A DNA stretch of 64,000 bases from Gaetbulibacter_B jejuensis (GCF_039524015.1 NZ_BAAAGF010000001.1:124001-188000); one strand, 5' to 3'. Shown: positions 1-8,654, counted from the first letter of the stretch. The notes: generated by a model not told the origin, from the sequence alone. A program made the numbers and translations.

Positions 1-244
1 CCTTTCTACCTAAAGACCTACCCACGACACTTACCTCTAAACTGTGCGTTAAACGAGTATGAACAAAATCGGTTTTAGAAAGTGGAATAACTTGAGTTTT
101 GTCTTGAAGGCTTCTAAACTCCGAAGAAAATATAACCCTATCATAATCAACCTCAAACCCTAATCTAGTCTCATCCTGCTCCTTTCTTAGCCTTTTATTA
201 GTATCACCAAATCGTTTTAAAGAGAGTAACTGTTCCCAATTCAT
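1..244 (-). CDS. dgt: dGTPase (deoxyguanosine triphosphate triphosphohydrolase), N-terminal 81 residues only
   Basis: Translating the minus strand from the ATG at 244 gives an open frame that runs off the left edge. It begins MNWEQLLSLKRFGDTNKR and contains FRSLQDKTQV (about residues 43-52) and RLTHSLEV (residues 64-71). H67 in the latter is the first histidine of the HD metal site. This pattern is typical of bacterial dGTPases, which cleave dGTP to deoxyguanosine and triphosphate and so affect dNTP pools. About 80% of the gene lies outside the window, including the HD pair and the remaining metal ligands. It is divergent from the lipoprotein gene at 446. The start is the first ATG and fits the family N-terminus. 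Confidence 0.9.
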   Translation of the reverse strand, partial: MNWEQLLSLKRFGDTNKRLRKEQDETRLGFEVDYDRVIFSSEFRSLQDKTQVIPLSKTDFVHTRLTHSLEVSVVGRSLGRK

Positions 245-312
245 AACAAAATATTAAGTGCTCGCAAGATAGCTAATTCAATGTTAATTTAATGTTTAGA
301 GAAACTCAAAAA

Positions 313-340
313 ATCAAGGTTTGGTAACATTTAAATAACT
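313..340 (+). promoter_or_regulatory. Pho-box-like direct repeat upstream of the lipoprotein/TonB receptor operon
   Basis: Six-base units in 11-bp register: ATCAAG (313), GTAACA (324), ATAACT (335). The central TTTGGTAACA is also found at 5141 and 5313. Spacing and sequence resemble the TTAACA-N5 repeats bound by PhoP/PhoB-type response regulators. The array ends 28 bp before a near-consensus -7 element. This is the weakest of the three arrays, with one exact core unit. Confidence 0.45.
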
Positions 341-368
341 TTTTTATTACCAATGTTTAACTTCTGAT

Positions 369-376
369 TAACCTTG
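369..376 (+). promoter_or_regulatory. Candidate -7 element, lipoprotein operon
   Basis: TAACCTTG matches the Bacteroidota -7 consensus TAnnTTTG at five of six fixed positions. It lies about 70 bp before the ATG at 446 and downstream of the repeat at 313-340, where an activator-dependent promoter would be expected. Confidence 0.35.
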
Positions 377-445
377 TCTTTACAGTTCAACAGTTTCTTT
401 GCAGCATCGATTTAATATAACAAAACTATTTTAAAAAAAAGTAAA

Positions 446-1717
446 ATGAGAAAATTAACTTTAGCCGTATTAACAATGCTATCATTAGTATTTACTGGCT
501 GTTTTAAAGATGACGATACTCCTATTATTATTGAGGAAACTACAATCATCAACCAAGGTGGTGGAGATGGTGGAGGAGATATTTGTCCTACTGTTTCTGT
601 AACAGGAGCAATTACTTCAGACACAACTTGGTCTAGCGACAACATTTATGTTTTAAACCAAAAAGTAGTGGTAGACAATGGTGCTACTTTAACTATCCAA
701 CCAGGTACAATAATTAAAGGTTCTCCAGGAACTGGTTCATTAGCTTCTGCATTAATTATTGCTAGAGGTGCTAAAATAAACGCTGTAGGAACTGCTTCTC
801 AGCCAATTATCTTTACTTCTACAAGTGATAACATTACTTGTGGAGAAACTGCTGGTACTAACCTAGATGTAAACGATAGAGGTCTTTGGGGAGGATTATT
901 AGTTATGGGTTATGCTCCATGTTCTTTCTCTGGAGATATTACTGAAGCTCAAATAGAAGGTATTCCTGCTGATGACACATTTGGTCTTTATGGTGGTTCT
1001 GATGCTGCTGACAACTCTGGTGTATTACAATACATTTCTATTCGTCATGGTGGAGCTTTAATTGGAGAAGGTAACGAAATTAACGGTTTAACTCTAGGTG
1101 GTGTTGGAACTGGAACTCTTATTAGCAATATTGAAGTTGTTGCTAACGTAGACGACGGTATTGAATTCTTTGGTGGTTCAGTTAACGCTTCTAACTTATT
1201 AGTTTGGGGACAAGGAGATGACGCTTTAGATATTGACCAAGCTTACTCTGGTACTATTGATAACGCTGTTGTAGTATTAGGAGAAGCTTCTGACCACGCA
1301 TTTGAAATTGATGGTCCTGAAGGTTCTTTAACAGGTTCTTTTACTTTACAAAACGCAACTATAATTGGTAACACTGTAACTGCTGATGGTGAGTATGCTG
1401 ACTATAGAAGTAATGCAATGGGAGCTACAAACAATATTCTTGCTTACGGATTTAAAGCTGAATCAGATGTTGAATTAGACAACGATGGTGTTGCAACTAA
1501 TTACAACGACGGTTTAGTAACTTTTAGCAACTGGGAAATTGTTTTACCTACAGGTGTTGCTAACGTAGAAGACATCTTTGTAAATAAAGCTGAAACTGTA
1601 ACAGTAACAGGTTTTGGATCTGAAGCTACTGCTGTAACTCTAGGATCTCAAACAGTTGGAGCTGATTTATCAGACTTTGACTGGACTTATGCTAGCGCTT
1701 CTGGTGCTTTGCAATAA
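446..1717 (+). CDS. Surface lipoprotein, probable parallel beta-helix, partner of the downstream TonB receptor
   Basis: 423 residues. A lipoprotein signal peptide ends in VFTGC (C19). The mature protein starts C-F-K-D-D-D, which fits the K-(D/E)2 surface-export signal described for Flavobacteriia lipoproteins. A short Gly/Ile-rich linker follows, then a long region of short turns and hydrophobic strands (about residues 50-420, with stretches such as ATLTIQPGTIIKG) that looks like a right-handed beta-helix. No catalytic motif was recognised. Proteins of this type are often encoded next to carboxypeptidase-regulatory-domain TonB receptors, as here with the receptor 93 bp downstream. The Pho-box-like repeat upstream suggests phosphate control. 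The substrate is unknown. Confidence 0.7.
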   Translation: MRKLTLAVLTMLSLVFTGCFKDDDTPIIIEETTIINQGGGDGGGDICPTVSVTGAITSDTTWSSDNIYVLNQKVVVDNGATLTIQPGTIIKGSPGTGSLASALIIARGAKINAVGTASQPIIFTSTSDNITCGETAGTNLDVNDRGLWGGLLVMGYAPCSFSGDITEAQIEGIPADDTFGLYGGSDAADNSGVLQYISIRHGGALIGEGNEINGLTLGGVGTGTLISNIEVVANVDDGIEFFGGSVNASNLLVWGQGDDALDIDQAYSGTIDNAVVVLGEASDHAFEIDGPEGSLTGSFTLQNATIIGNTVTADGEYADYRSNAMGATNNILAYGFKAESDVELDNDGVATNYNDGLVTFSNWEIVLPTGVANVEDIFVNKAETVTVTGFGSEATAVTLGSQTVGADLSDFDWTYASASGALQ

Positions 1718-1759
1718 ATCTAGACATTAATCTAGACAACGTTTTAACTCCCTTAAAAA

Positions 1760-1796
1760 AAACAATTGTCCACTAAAATAGGGTGGACAATTGTTT
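1760..1796. terminator. Strong hairpin between lipoprotein and TonB receptor genes (terminator or attenuator)
   Basis: A perfect 14-bp stem (1760-1773 with 1783-1796) closes a 9-nt loop. On the plus strand only a short T run follows. The receptor ATG at 1811 is 14 nt beyond the stem, so the hairpin may set a lower receptor level by partial termination, or protect the upstream mRNA end. Confidence 0.7.
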
Positions 1797-1810
1797 ATAG
1801 AATATTTATT

Positions 1811-4648
1811 ATGAAAAAAAATATATCTACATTTATTTTCTTTTTCTTTCTTGCAGTTTCTTTTTCTTATGCTCAAAAGGGTAAAGTTGCCGGAACAGTA
1901 ATGGATGGTGAGTTTGTTGAGCCTATGGCTTTTGCAAACATACTTGTAAAAGGCACTACTACTGGTACAACTTCAGACTTTGATGGAAAATATGAATTAG
2001 AATTAGAACCAGGAACTTATACTTTAATATTTTCTTTTGTTGGTTATGACACTCAAGAAATAAGTGAAATTGTTATCAAGTCTAACGAAATTACTGTAAT
2101 TGATGTTACCTTAAGTACAAACTCACTTGAAACCGTTGTAGTAACCACAACAGTAAAAAGAAATACTGAAAATGCAGTATTGAACATGCAAAAAAAGTCT
2201 GTGACTTTATTAGATGGTCTTTCTGCTCAATCCATTAAAAGCAGTGGAGCAAGTTCAGTAGCTACGGCTGTAAAAAGTGTACCTGGTGTTTCTATTCAAG
2301 GTGGAAAATATGTGTATGTTAGAGGTCTTGGAGACCGTTATACCAAATCTATTTTAAATGGTGTTGATATTCCTGGTTTAGATCCAGACAGAAACACAAT
2401 TCAAATGGATTTATTCCCAACAAGTATACTTGATAATGTAATAGTTTTAAAGTCTGCTTCTGCTGAGTATCCTGCTGATTTTACAGGTGGTGTAGTTGAT
2501 ATTATCACAAAAGATTTCCCAAATAAATTTGAGTCTTCAATTTCTCTAGGTATGGGATACAATCCTGATATGCACTTTAATGACAAATACTTGACATATA
2601 CTGGTAGTGATACTGATTTTTTTGGTTATGACGATGGCACAAGAAATCTTCCAATAAACAGATACCAACCTATACCTGGTACTTTTGAAAACAGATTGTT
2701 ATTAACTTCTTTAACAGATAAATTCAATAAAGAATTAGCTGCTAAGCAAGAAAATAGCGGAATGAATTTTGACTTAGGTTTTACACTTGGTGATCAGTAT
2801 GATTTAGGTAATGATATGAAACTAGGCTACCAAACCTCTTTTTCTTACAAAAATGAAACAACATTTTATGAAGAAAGAATAGATGGAGCTTGGATAAGAC
2901 AAAATGGTGACCCTTCTGAATACCAACTTAACAGCACATTAAGCTCAAGAGGATCTGAAGGTATTAACAATATTATTTTAAATGGACTTGCTGGTGTATC
3001 TCTTAAGACTAAAAAGTCAAAGTACAAATTTAATGTACTACATATTCAAAATGGTGAATCAACTGCAGGTGTATATAACCAAGAGATCTCTGAAGATGGA
3101 ACTGGTGGAGCTCAAGCACCTATCTATAAAAATGCACTTACTTATACTGAGCGTTCTGTAACTAACTTTTTGCTTAGTGGTAGTCATAGATTTAGCAATG
3201 ACGAAAATGCATGGAACTTAGATTGGAAACTTTCTCCTACCTTTTCTAAAGTGTACGACAAAGATCATCGTATTACACCATTGAGACCTTCAGACAATAA
3301 CACATTTGTTATTAGTCCTAGTACTGCTACATACCCAATAAGAATTTGGAGATGGCTTCAAGAAGAAAACTGGGTTGGTAAAATTGACTTAAAGAAAAAA
3401 TACAACCTTTTTAATAGTCCTGCGCAATTAAAGTTTGGTGGTAGCTATGTATATAAGTTTAGAGATTTTAGTATTGATGCATTCACTTTTCAAATAACTG
3501 GAGACGATTCATTTATTGAAAACGGAAATGTAGATAACTTATTAGCTACTCAAAACATTTGGACACCTGACTCTGATAGCGGAACTCATATTACCTTTGG
3601 TGATACGTTTAATCCAGATAACGCTTATGAAGGTGAACATAACATTGCTTCAACTTACATTTCTAATGAGTTTAACATTACTGAGAAATTCAAAACCGTT
3701 TTAGGTTTAAGAACTGAGTATTTTAAAGCTTATTATACTGGTGCAGATACTCAAGAAGACATTGTTTATGAAAGAGAAGAAGTTCAAGATAAGTTTGACT
3801 TTTTCCCATCAGCTAACTTAATTTATTCTTTAAATGACAATGTAAATTTAAGAGCTTCTTACTATCGTACTACAGCTAGACCATCATTTAAGGAACAATC
3901 AAACTCACAAATCTATGACCCAATTACTAACAGACTGTTTATTGGTGATTTAGACTTAGTTCCTTCTTACATCAACAACTTTGATTTAAGGTATGAGCGT
4001 TATGGCGATTCAGGTCAAATGTTTGCAATAAGTGGTTTTTATAAAGACTTTAAAGACCCAATCGAAATTACATTTTTCGAATCAGCAGCAAACCAATTAA
4101 CACCTGCTAATTTAGGTAACGCTACTGTAATAGGTGGTGAGTTTGAATTTAGACAACGATTAGGCTTTATTTTAGAAAGTTTAAATGACCTTAAATTCAA
4201 TGCTAACGTATCTGTAATAAGTTCAAAACTTGAAATGTCTCAGCAAGAATATAACCGTAGAGTACTTGCTGCAAGAGAAGGAGAATCAATAGATAGAGAG
4301 CGTGACCTACAAGGACAATCACCATTTTTATTAAATATTGGTTTAGACTATAACAACGAAGACATTGGTTTGCAAACAGGATTATTTTATAATGTACAAG
4401 GTAAAACACTTGAGGTTGTTGGAACAGGAATTGTTCCTGATGTTTACACACAGCCTTTTAACAGTTTAAACTTTACATTAAACAAAGCTTTTGGAGAGAC
4501 CAAAAACTCTTCTATAGAATTAAAAATAAGCAACCTATTAAACGATAAGAAAGAAAGCTTATCAGAATCTTTTAGAGCAGATGATCAAATATTCTCATTA
4601 AGAGATCCAGGAATTGAATTTTCTTTAGGTTATAGCTTTAAATTTTAA
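1811..4648 (+). CDS. TonB-dependent outer membrane receptor with carboxypeptidase-regulatory-like N-terminal domain
   Basis: 945 residues from the ATG at 1811. An upstream in-frame TTG start at 1766 is inside a hairpin and would add 15 residues before the signal peptide, so it was rejected. Order: signal peptide ending FSYAQ, CarboxypepD_reg-like beta domain (about residues 25-105), plug domain with YVRGLGDRYTKSILNG and FTGGVVDIITKDFP, then a beta-barrel ending in the aromatic F typical of outer membrane proteins. It would import a bound ligand with TonB/ExbBD energy. The lipoprotein upstream is probably its surface partner. The substrate cannot be read from sequence. The phosphate setting (PiT and Pho-like boxes nearby) makes a phosphate-containing ligand plausible. 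Confidence 0.88.
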   Translation: MKKNISTFIFFFFLAVSFSYAQKGKVAGTVMDGEFVEPMAFANILVKGTTTGTTSDFDGKYELELEPGTYTLIFSFVGYDTQEISEIVIKSNEITVIDVTLSTNSLETVVVTTTVKRNTENAVLNMQKKSVTLLDGLSAQSIKSSGASSVATAVKSVPGVSIQGGKYVYVRGLGDRYTKSILNGVDIPGLDPDRNTIQMDLFPTSILDNVIVLKSASAEYPADFTGGVVDIITKDFPNKFESSISLGMGYNPDMHFNDKYLTYTGSDTDFFGYDDGTRNLPINRYQPIPGTFENRLLLTSLTDKFNKELAAKQENSGMNFDLGFTLGDQYDLGNDMKLGYQTSFSYKNETTFYEERIDGAWIRQNGDPSEYQLNSTLSSRGSEGINNIILNGLAGVSLKTKKSKYKFNVLHIQNGESTAGVYNQEISEDGTGGAQAPIYKNALTYTERSVTNFLLSGSHRFSNDENAWNLDWKLSPTFSKVYDKDHRITPLRPSDNNTFVISPSTATYPIRIWRWLQEENWVGKIDLKKKYNLFNSPAQLKFGGSYVYKFRDFSIDAFTFQITGDDSFIENGNVDNLLATQNIWTPDSDSGTHITFGDTFNPDNAYEGEHNIASTYISNEFNITEKFKTVLGLRTEYFKAYYTGADTQEDIVYEREEVQDKFDFFPSANLIYSLNDNVNLRASYYRTTARPSFKEQSNSQIYDPITNRLFIGDLDLVPSYINNFDLRYERYGDSGQMFAISGFYKDFKDPIEITFFESAANQLTPANLGNATVIGGEFEFRQRLGFILESLNDLKFNANVSVISSKLEMSQQEYNRRVLAAREGESIDRERDLQGQSPFLLNIGLDYNNEDIGLQTGLFYNVQGKTLEVVGTGIVPDVYTQPFNSLNFTLNKAFGETKNSSIELKISNLLNDKKESLSESFRADDQIFSLRDPGIEFSLGYSFKF

Positions 4649-4670
4649 TCAAATTAGTTTTATAAAATAA

Positions 4671-4700
4671 AAAAAGGCACTCTTTTCAGAGTGCCTTTTT
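4671..4700. terminator. Bidirectional Rho-independent terminator
   Basis: A 12-bp stem (4671-4682 with 4689-4700) around a 6-nt loop, A-rich on the left and T5 on the right. It separates the convergent TonB receptor and MORN-repeat genes and can end both. Confidence 0.92.
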
Positions 4701-4723
4701 GCTTTAATTTAATAAGGATAAAC

Positions 4724-5074
4724 TTAATTTCTTATAGCTACATCAGTAGATTGTTTCCACTCTTGTACACTAGCAATTTTAGAATCTTTGTAGTCTACTT
4801 CTTTTAGTGTATCATCTACCCAAAAAAACCATTTACCAGATTTTTGACCATTGTTATAATTACCAACAGCAACTTTATTACCTTTTAAATCGTAACTTGT
4901 CCAAACACCATGCAATTCACCCTTAGCATTAAAAGTTCCTTCTTGTTCAACATTACCATTATCATGATAATAAGTAACCATAGTTAAATCTCCTTTTTTT
5001 TCTACCTTAGCATCTACCTGAGCAAAACTTAAACTAGACACCAACATCAATACAACTAATACTATATTTTTCAT
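4724..5074 (-). CDS. Secreted MORN-repeat (YwqK-like) protein
   Basis: 116 residues with a signal peptide (MKNIVLVVLMLVSSLSFAQ). The mature part has about three MORN_2-type repeats with the pattern YxxNGxxxxxGxY, for example YYHDNGNVEQEG and GNYNNGQKSGKW. Such repeats are often annotated as YwqK-family antitoxin, but no toxin partner is present here, so that function is not inferred. It is probably periplasmic or surface-associated. Its promoter (5107-5114) lies just behind a four-unit Pho-box-like array, so it may belong to the same regulon as the divergent PiT gene. Confidence 0.75.
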   Translation of the reverse strand: MKNIVLVVLMLVSSLSFAQVDAKVEKKGDLTMVTYYHDNGNVEQEGTFNAKGELHGVWTSYDLKGNKVAVGNYNNGQKSGKWFFWVDDTLKEVDYKDSKIASVQEWKQSTDVAIRN

Positions 5075-5106
5075 GTTACTTTGGGTTTTAATTAATGATT
5101 ATGTAA

Positions 5107-5114
5107 CAAATATA
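5107..5114 (-). promoter_or_regulatory. -7 element of the MORN gene
   Basis: On the minus strand the bases read TATATTTG, a perfect TAnnTTTG, 33 bp before the ATG. No good -33 TTG is present at normal spacing. The Pho-like array begins 20 bp upstream and takes the place of the -33 region, as at activator-dependent promoters. Confidence 0.6.
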
Positions 5115-5133
5115 AAGATATATTTACAATTTT

Positions 5134-5172
5134 AAAACATTTTGGTAACACTTACGTAACATTAAATTAACA
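5134..5172. promoter_or_regulatory. Four-unit Pho-box-like array (MORN gene promoter)
   Basis: AAAACA (5134), GTAACA (5145), GTAACA (5156) and TTAACA (5167) are exactly 11 bp apart, each separated by 5 bp. On the MORN coding strand the units read TGTTAA/TGTTAC, close to the TGTCA core of the E. coli Pho box. This is the clearest of the three arrays. Confidence 0.6.
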
Positions 5173-5293
5173 TTGAAATTATAACACGTTGATTTACAAT
5201 TATTTAATTTTTTAAAAAATTAAAAATTTAACATTGGAAGTTCACATTTCATAATAAAAACAATAGCTAACCTACTTCTATAATATATGTTAG

Positions 5294-5332
5294 TTAAAAA
5301 GAACATAACATTTTGGTAACATTTCGTTCAAT
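5294..5332. promoter_or_regulatory. Pho-box-like array upstream of the PiT transporter
   Basis: TTAAAA (5294), ATAACA (5305), GTAACA (5316) and TTCAAT (5327) keep the same 11-bp register. The core TTTGGTAACATTT is shared with the arrays at 313 and 5134. The array ends 43 bp before the PiT ATG, and only a weak -7 (ending TTTTG at 5363) follows. Confidence 0.5.
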
Positions 5333-5374
5333 TTAAAACAAGAAATTTGCTAATTAAATTTTGACTCTTTCTTA

Positions 5375-7675
5375 ATGGAAAATATTTATATCTACATGTT
5401 GGTCGCTTTAGCTTTTTTAGCAATAGCTGACCTTGTAGTTGGTGTTAGTAATGATGCTGTTAACTTTTTAAACTCTGCTATAGGTTCTAAAGCAATTACG
5501 TTTAAAACTATAATGATAGTCGCTAGTCTTGGTGTTGCTCTTGGAGCGTTATCATCTAGCGGAATGATGGAAGTTGCAAGAAAGGGTATCTTTAATCCTG
5601 GGCAATTTATGTTTGATGAAATCATGGTCATTTTTATGGCTGTAATGATTACAGATATTCTTTTGCTAGATTTCTTTAATACACTTGGGTTACCTACTTC
5701 AACGACTGTATCTATTGTATTTGAATTATTAGGAGCTTCGGTTTGTGTAGCTTTACTTAAAATAAATGCTGATGACACTCAAAGCATTCTAGATCTTGGG
5801 ACATATATCAATAACGAGAAAGCTATTGAAATTATATTGGGTATTTTGCTCTCAGTAGTTATAGCATTTAGTGTAGGTGCACTAATTCAGTTCATATCAA
5901 GAATTTTATTATCGTTTAAATTCGAATCTAAACCAAGTTGGTACGGAGCTGTATTTAGTGGGTTTGCAGTAACTTCAATACTTTATTTCATAATAATAAA
6001 AGGTTTAAAAAGTGCAACATTTATGAGTGGTAACTTTTTAGACTTAGTACAAGAAAACACTCTTGCTTTTTTAGGCATCAACCTTATTGCTTGGTCTTTA
6101 ATATCAATGGTTGTTATCTCTGCATTTAAAACCAATATTTACAAAATGATCATCATCATAGGAACTTTTGCGTTAGCTATGGCTTTTGCAGGTAACGACC
6201 TTGTAAACTTTATTGGTGTTCCTATTGCTGCTTTTGACTCTTTCAATAAATGGTCTGCTAGTGGTATTTTGCCTACTGAATTTAGCATGGGCTCTTTAGC
6301 TGAAAAGGTTAAAACTGAACCTTACCTTTTACTTATTGCTGGATTAGTAATGGTGCTTACCTTATGGTTTTCTAGTAAGGCAAAGGCTGTTGTAAAAACA
6401 TCAGTAGATTTATCTCGTCAAGATGATGTAAAAGAGCGTTTTGAACCAAACTTTTTATCGCGTAGTATCGTTAGAGGAAGTATTGCTATATCTAGTAGCT
6501 TCAATAGTCTTCTTTCTGCTTCTGCTAAAGAAAAAATTGAAAAACAGTTTGTTAAACCTGTACTTTCTTATACCTCATCTAAAGAAGATGCACCAGCTTT
6601 TGACCTTGTAAGAGCATCAGTAAACCTTATGGTTGCTAGTGTACTTATTTCTATAGCAACATCTATGAAATTACCTTTATCAACTACTTATGTAACATTT
6701 ATGGTTGCAATGGGTACATCATTAGCTGATAGAGCTTGGGGAAGTGAAAGTGCAGTTTACAGAGTTGCTGGAGTTTTAAATGTTATTGGTGGTTGGTTCT
6801 TAACTGCTTTGTGTGCTTTTACTGCTGCTGCTATTATGGCTGTTATATTATTTTACGGAAAAGGTTATGCGCTATCTGCATTATTAACTATTGCCATAAT
6901 TCTTCTTGTAAAAAACTATTTAAACCACAGAAAAAAATCTTTATCAATTAAAGAAACTGATAGTTTAAATAAAGCTGAAAGCAGCTCGCTACAAGGCGTT
7001 ATCGTTGAAAGTGCTGGTAACATTTCAAACGTTATTAAAAGAGGAAATAAAATATATTCTGGTGCAATTAATGGATTAGCTACTCAAAACCTAAACGCAC
7101 TTAAAAAAAATAAAAAGAATATTGAAAAACTATCTTCTGAGATTGAAGATTTAAGGGATAACATTTTCTATTTTATTAAAAATCTTGAAGACCCAAGTGT
7201 TAATGCGAGTAATTTCTACATCAATATTTTAAGCTACTTGCAAGATATGGCGCAATCTTTAGAATACATTTCTAAGGTAAGCCACAAACACATTAACAAC
7301 AATCACAAAAAGCTTAAGTTTAGTCAAATAAAGGAACTTAAAGAGGTTGATGACCTAATTCAACGTTTATTTGATGATACAAAAACTTCATTTGACTCCG
7401 AAACTTTTGAAGAAATTGGCAAAGTGCTTAACAATAAAAAAGTGATTTTTGATACGCTTACCCAAAAAATTCAAAAGCAAGTGGAGCGTACTCGAACTGA
7501 AGAATCGAGTCCTAAAAACACGACACTTTATTTCAGCATTCTATTAGAAACTAAAGATTTGCTTACAGCTACTATGAATTTACTAGAAGAGTATTATCAG
7601 GCTTATGACGATACCGTTGTACCTGCAACTATAGCTGTAGACAAAAACAAATCTAAATCGTCTGAAGAAGAGTAG
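5375..7675 (+). CDS. PiT-family inorganic phosphate transporter with C-terminal PhoU-like domain
   Basis: 766 residues. The two PiT half-repeats carry the signatures GVSNDAVNFLNSAIGSKA (about residues 23-40) and AGNDLVNFIGVPIAAF (about 270-285). GLPTSTTVSIVFELLGA and LPLSTTYVTFMVAMGTS are the matching second motifs of each half. About ten membrane segments are followed by a roughly 230-residue cytoplasmic tail of helices (about 530-745) that resembles a PhoU domain. PiT proteins are low-affinity phosphate symporters of the inner membrane. The fused PhoU-like tail is seen in other Bacteroidota and may regulate transport. The Pho-like array upstream suggests induction by phosphate limitation. 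Confidence 0.9.
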   Translation: MENIYIYMLVALAFLAIADLVVGVSNDAVNFLNSAIGSKAITFKTIMIVASLGVALGALSSSGMMEVARKGIFNPGQFMFDEIMVIFMAVMITDILLLDFFNTLGLPTSTTVSIVFELLGASVCVALLKINADDTQSILDLGTYINNEKAIEIILGILLSVVIAFSVGALIQFISRILLSFKFESKPSWYGAVFSGFAVTSILYFIIIKGLKSATFMSGNFLDLVQENTLAFLGINLIAWSLISMVVISAFKTNIYKMIIIIGTFALAMAFAGNDLVNFIGVPIAAFDSFNKWSASGILPTEFSMGSLAEKVKTEPYLLLIAGLVMVLTLWFSSKAKAVVKTSVDLSRQDDVKERFEPNFLSRSIVRGSIAISSSFNSLLSASAKEKIEKQFVKPVLSYTSSKEDAPAFDLVRASVNLMVASVLISIATSMKLPLSTTYVTFMVAMGTSLADRAWGSESAVYRVAGVLNVIGGWFLTALCAFTAAAIMAVILFYGKGYALSALLTIAIILLVKNYLNHRKKSLSIKETDSLNKAESSSLQGVIVESAGNISNVIKRGNKIYSGAINGLATQNLNALKKNKKNIEKLSSEIEDLRDNIFYFIKNLEDPSVNASNFYINILSYLQDMAQSLEYISKVSHKHINNNHKKLKFSQIKELKEVDDLIQRLFDDTKTSFDSETFEEIGKVLNNKKVIFDTLTQKIQKQVERTRTEESSPKNTTLYFSILLETKDLLTATMNLLEEYYQAYDDTVVPATIAVDKNKSKSSEEE

Positions 7676-7679
7676 TAGT

Positions 7680-8171
7680 TTACTCGATTAGAGTATTACC
7701 AATAGCTTCAAGGTTAATCTCGGTTTGCTTTTTAGTTTCAAATTTATCAATGTCAACAACATAAGTTTTTGAGATAGAATCGTGCCATCCTTTACCATTT
7801 GTTCCTAAAAAGGATAACATATCAAAAGGAATTAATCTGCACAGGCTTCTTATAAAAGCATCTTTTAACGTTATAGGCTCAGCGTCAATTTTAATGACTT
7901 TTGTTCTTGTTACATATTTACCTAATGTTCTTTCGGTATACCCTTCCATTAAGGTGTAATAGATAAGTAATAGTAAATAAGTAAAAACGTAGTCCATTAC
8001 TGTAGACATTCCATTAAACCAATCACTCAATGCATAATTTCCTGTGAACTCCCCTAAATAGTAAAACCCATAAGACAGCCCATATATAACTGCGTATTGT
8101 GGCACTAAATCTATAAGATGGTTAACAAAACGCTTGCCTTTGCTTGCTAATAAGTCTTCAGTAACTTCCAT
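7680..8171 (-). CDS. RDD-family membrane protein
   Basis: 163 residues. The first segment has KGKRFVNHLIDLV (the R..D of RDD), then two or three membrane segments (about residues 25-45 and 60-85), TERTLGKYVTRTKVI, AFIRSLCRLIPFD and a final WHDSISKTYVV. All of these are hallmarks of the RDD family (PF06271). Function is not established; some members act in ion or Na+/H+ exchange. It converges on the PiT gene with 4 bp between the stops. Confidence 0.85.
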   Translation of the reverse strand: MEVTEDLLASKGKRFVNHLIDLVPQYAVIYGLSYGFYYLGEFTGNYALSDWFNGMSTVMDYVFTYLLLLIYYTLMEGYTERTLGKYVTRTKVIKIDAEPITLKDAFIRSLCRLIPFDMLSFLGTNGKGWHDSISKTYVVDIDKFETKKQTEINLEAIGNTLIE

Positions 8172-8245
8172 TGGTTTGATTTGTTTTTGTTGAGCTATAC
8201 ATGTTGTGGTTTAACCAAAAATAATACGAGAAAACTTACAAAACA

Positions 8246-8275
8246 AAAAAGAGAGCCTAGACAAGCTCTCTTTTT
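8246..8275. terminator. Orphan Rho-independent-type hairpin
   Basis: An 11-bp stem (8246-8256 with 8265-8275) with the loop CTAGACAA and T5 on the right arm. No known plus-strand gene lies directly upstream, and on the minus strand it precedes rather than follows the RDD gene. Confidence 0.65.
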
Positions 8276-8351
8276 CCCCAATAATTAACTAAACTAACTA
8301 AAACTTTTTATTTAAATTAAAAGGATAGTCACCTTAAACCCTGTGGAAAAT

Positions 8352-8381
8352 ATAAAAGTCAGGAATAAACCTGACTTTTAT
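8352..8381. terminator. Second orphan hairpin
   Basis: A 12-bp perfect stem (8352-8363 with 8370-8381) and a 6-nt loop AATAAA, followed by TTTG. It sits about 76 bp after the hairpin at 8246-8275, so the segment between them could be a separate transcript. Confidence 0.6.
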
Positions 8382-8654
8382 TTGTTGATTAATAGCATTT
8401 AATCAGATAAGTGAATCCCCACGATCACTTTGTATTATGGTTAGGTTTCTATAAAAATTTGTTACATCAAATATCTATAAATAAAATTGGTTTGTAAATT
8501 AGGTTTGTATAAATGGTTATGAAAATTGTATAGTTGGTAAGTAGGAATTTGATTTATTTTGTCAAAAACGCATTATTTAACGTTAATATTTAACATATTA
8601 CACAAAAACACTGTCAAACCACACATATATTTAAAGTTGCAGATAATATATTGT

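Larger units (their letters stand above)
5075..5374. other. Intergenic region between divergent MORN and PiT genes
   Basis: About 300 bp, very AT-rich and without an ORF of note. It holds two separate 11-bp-period direct-repeat arrays (5134-5172 and 5294-5332), one near each gene, and a consensus -7 box for the minus-strand gene. It looks purely regulatory. Confidence 0.7.

Noticed and set aside
1766..1810. Longer TonB receptor with an upstream start
   Set aside because: The start would be a TTG within the hairpin stem and places 15 unrelated residues before a good signal peptide.
4724..5074. Antitoxin assignment from the YwqK name
   Set aside because: The protein has a signal peptide and no adjacent toxin. 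The label comes from the MORN repeat only.
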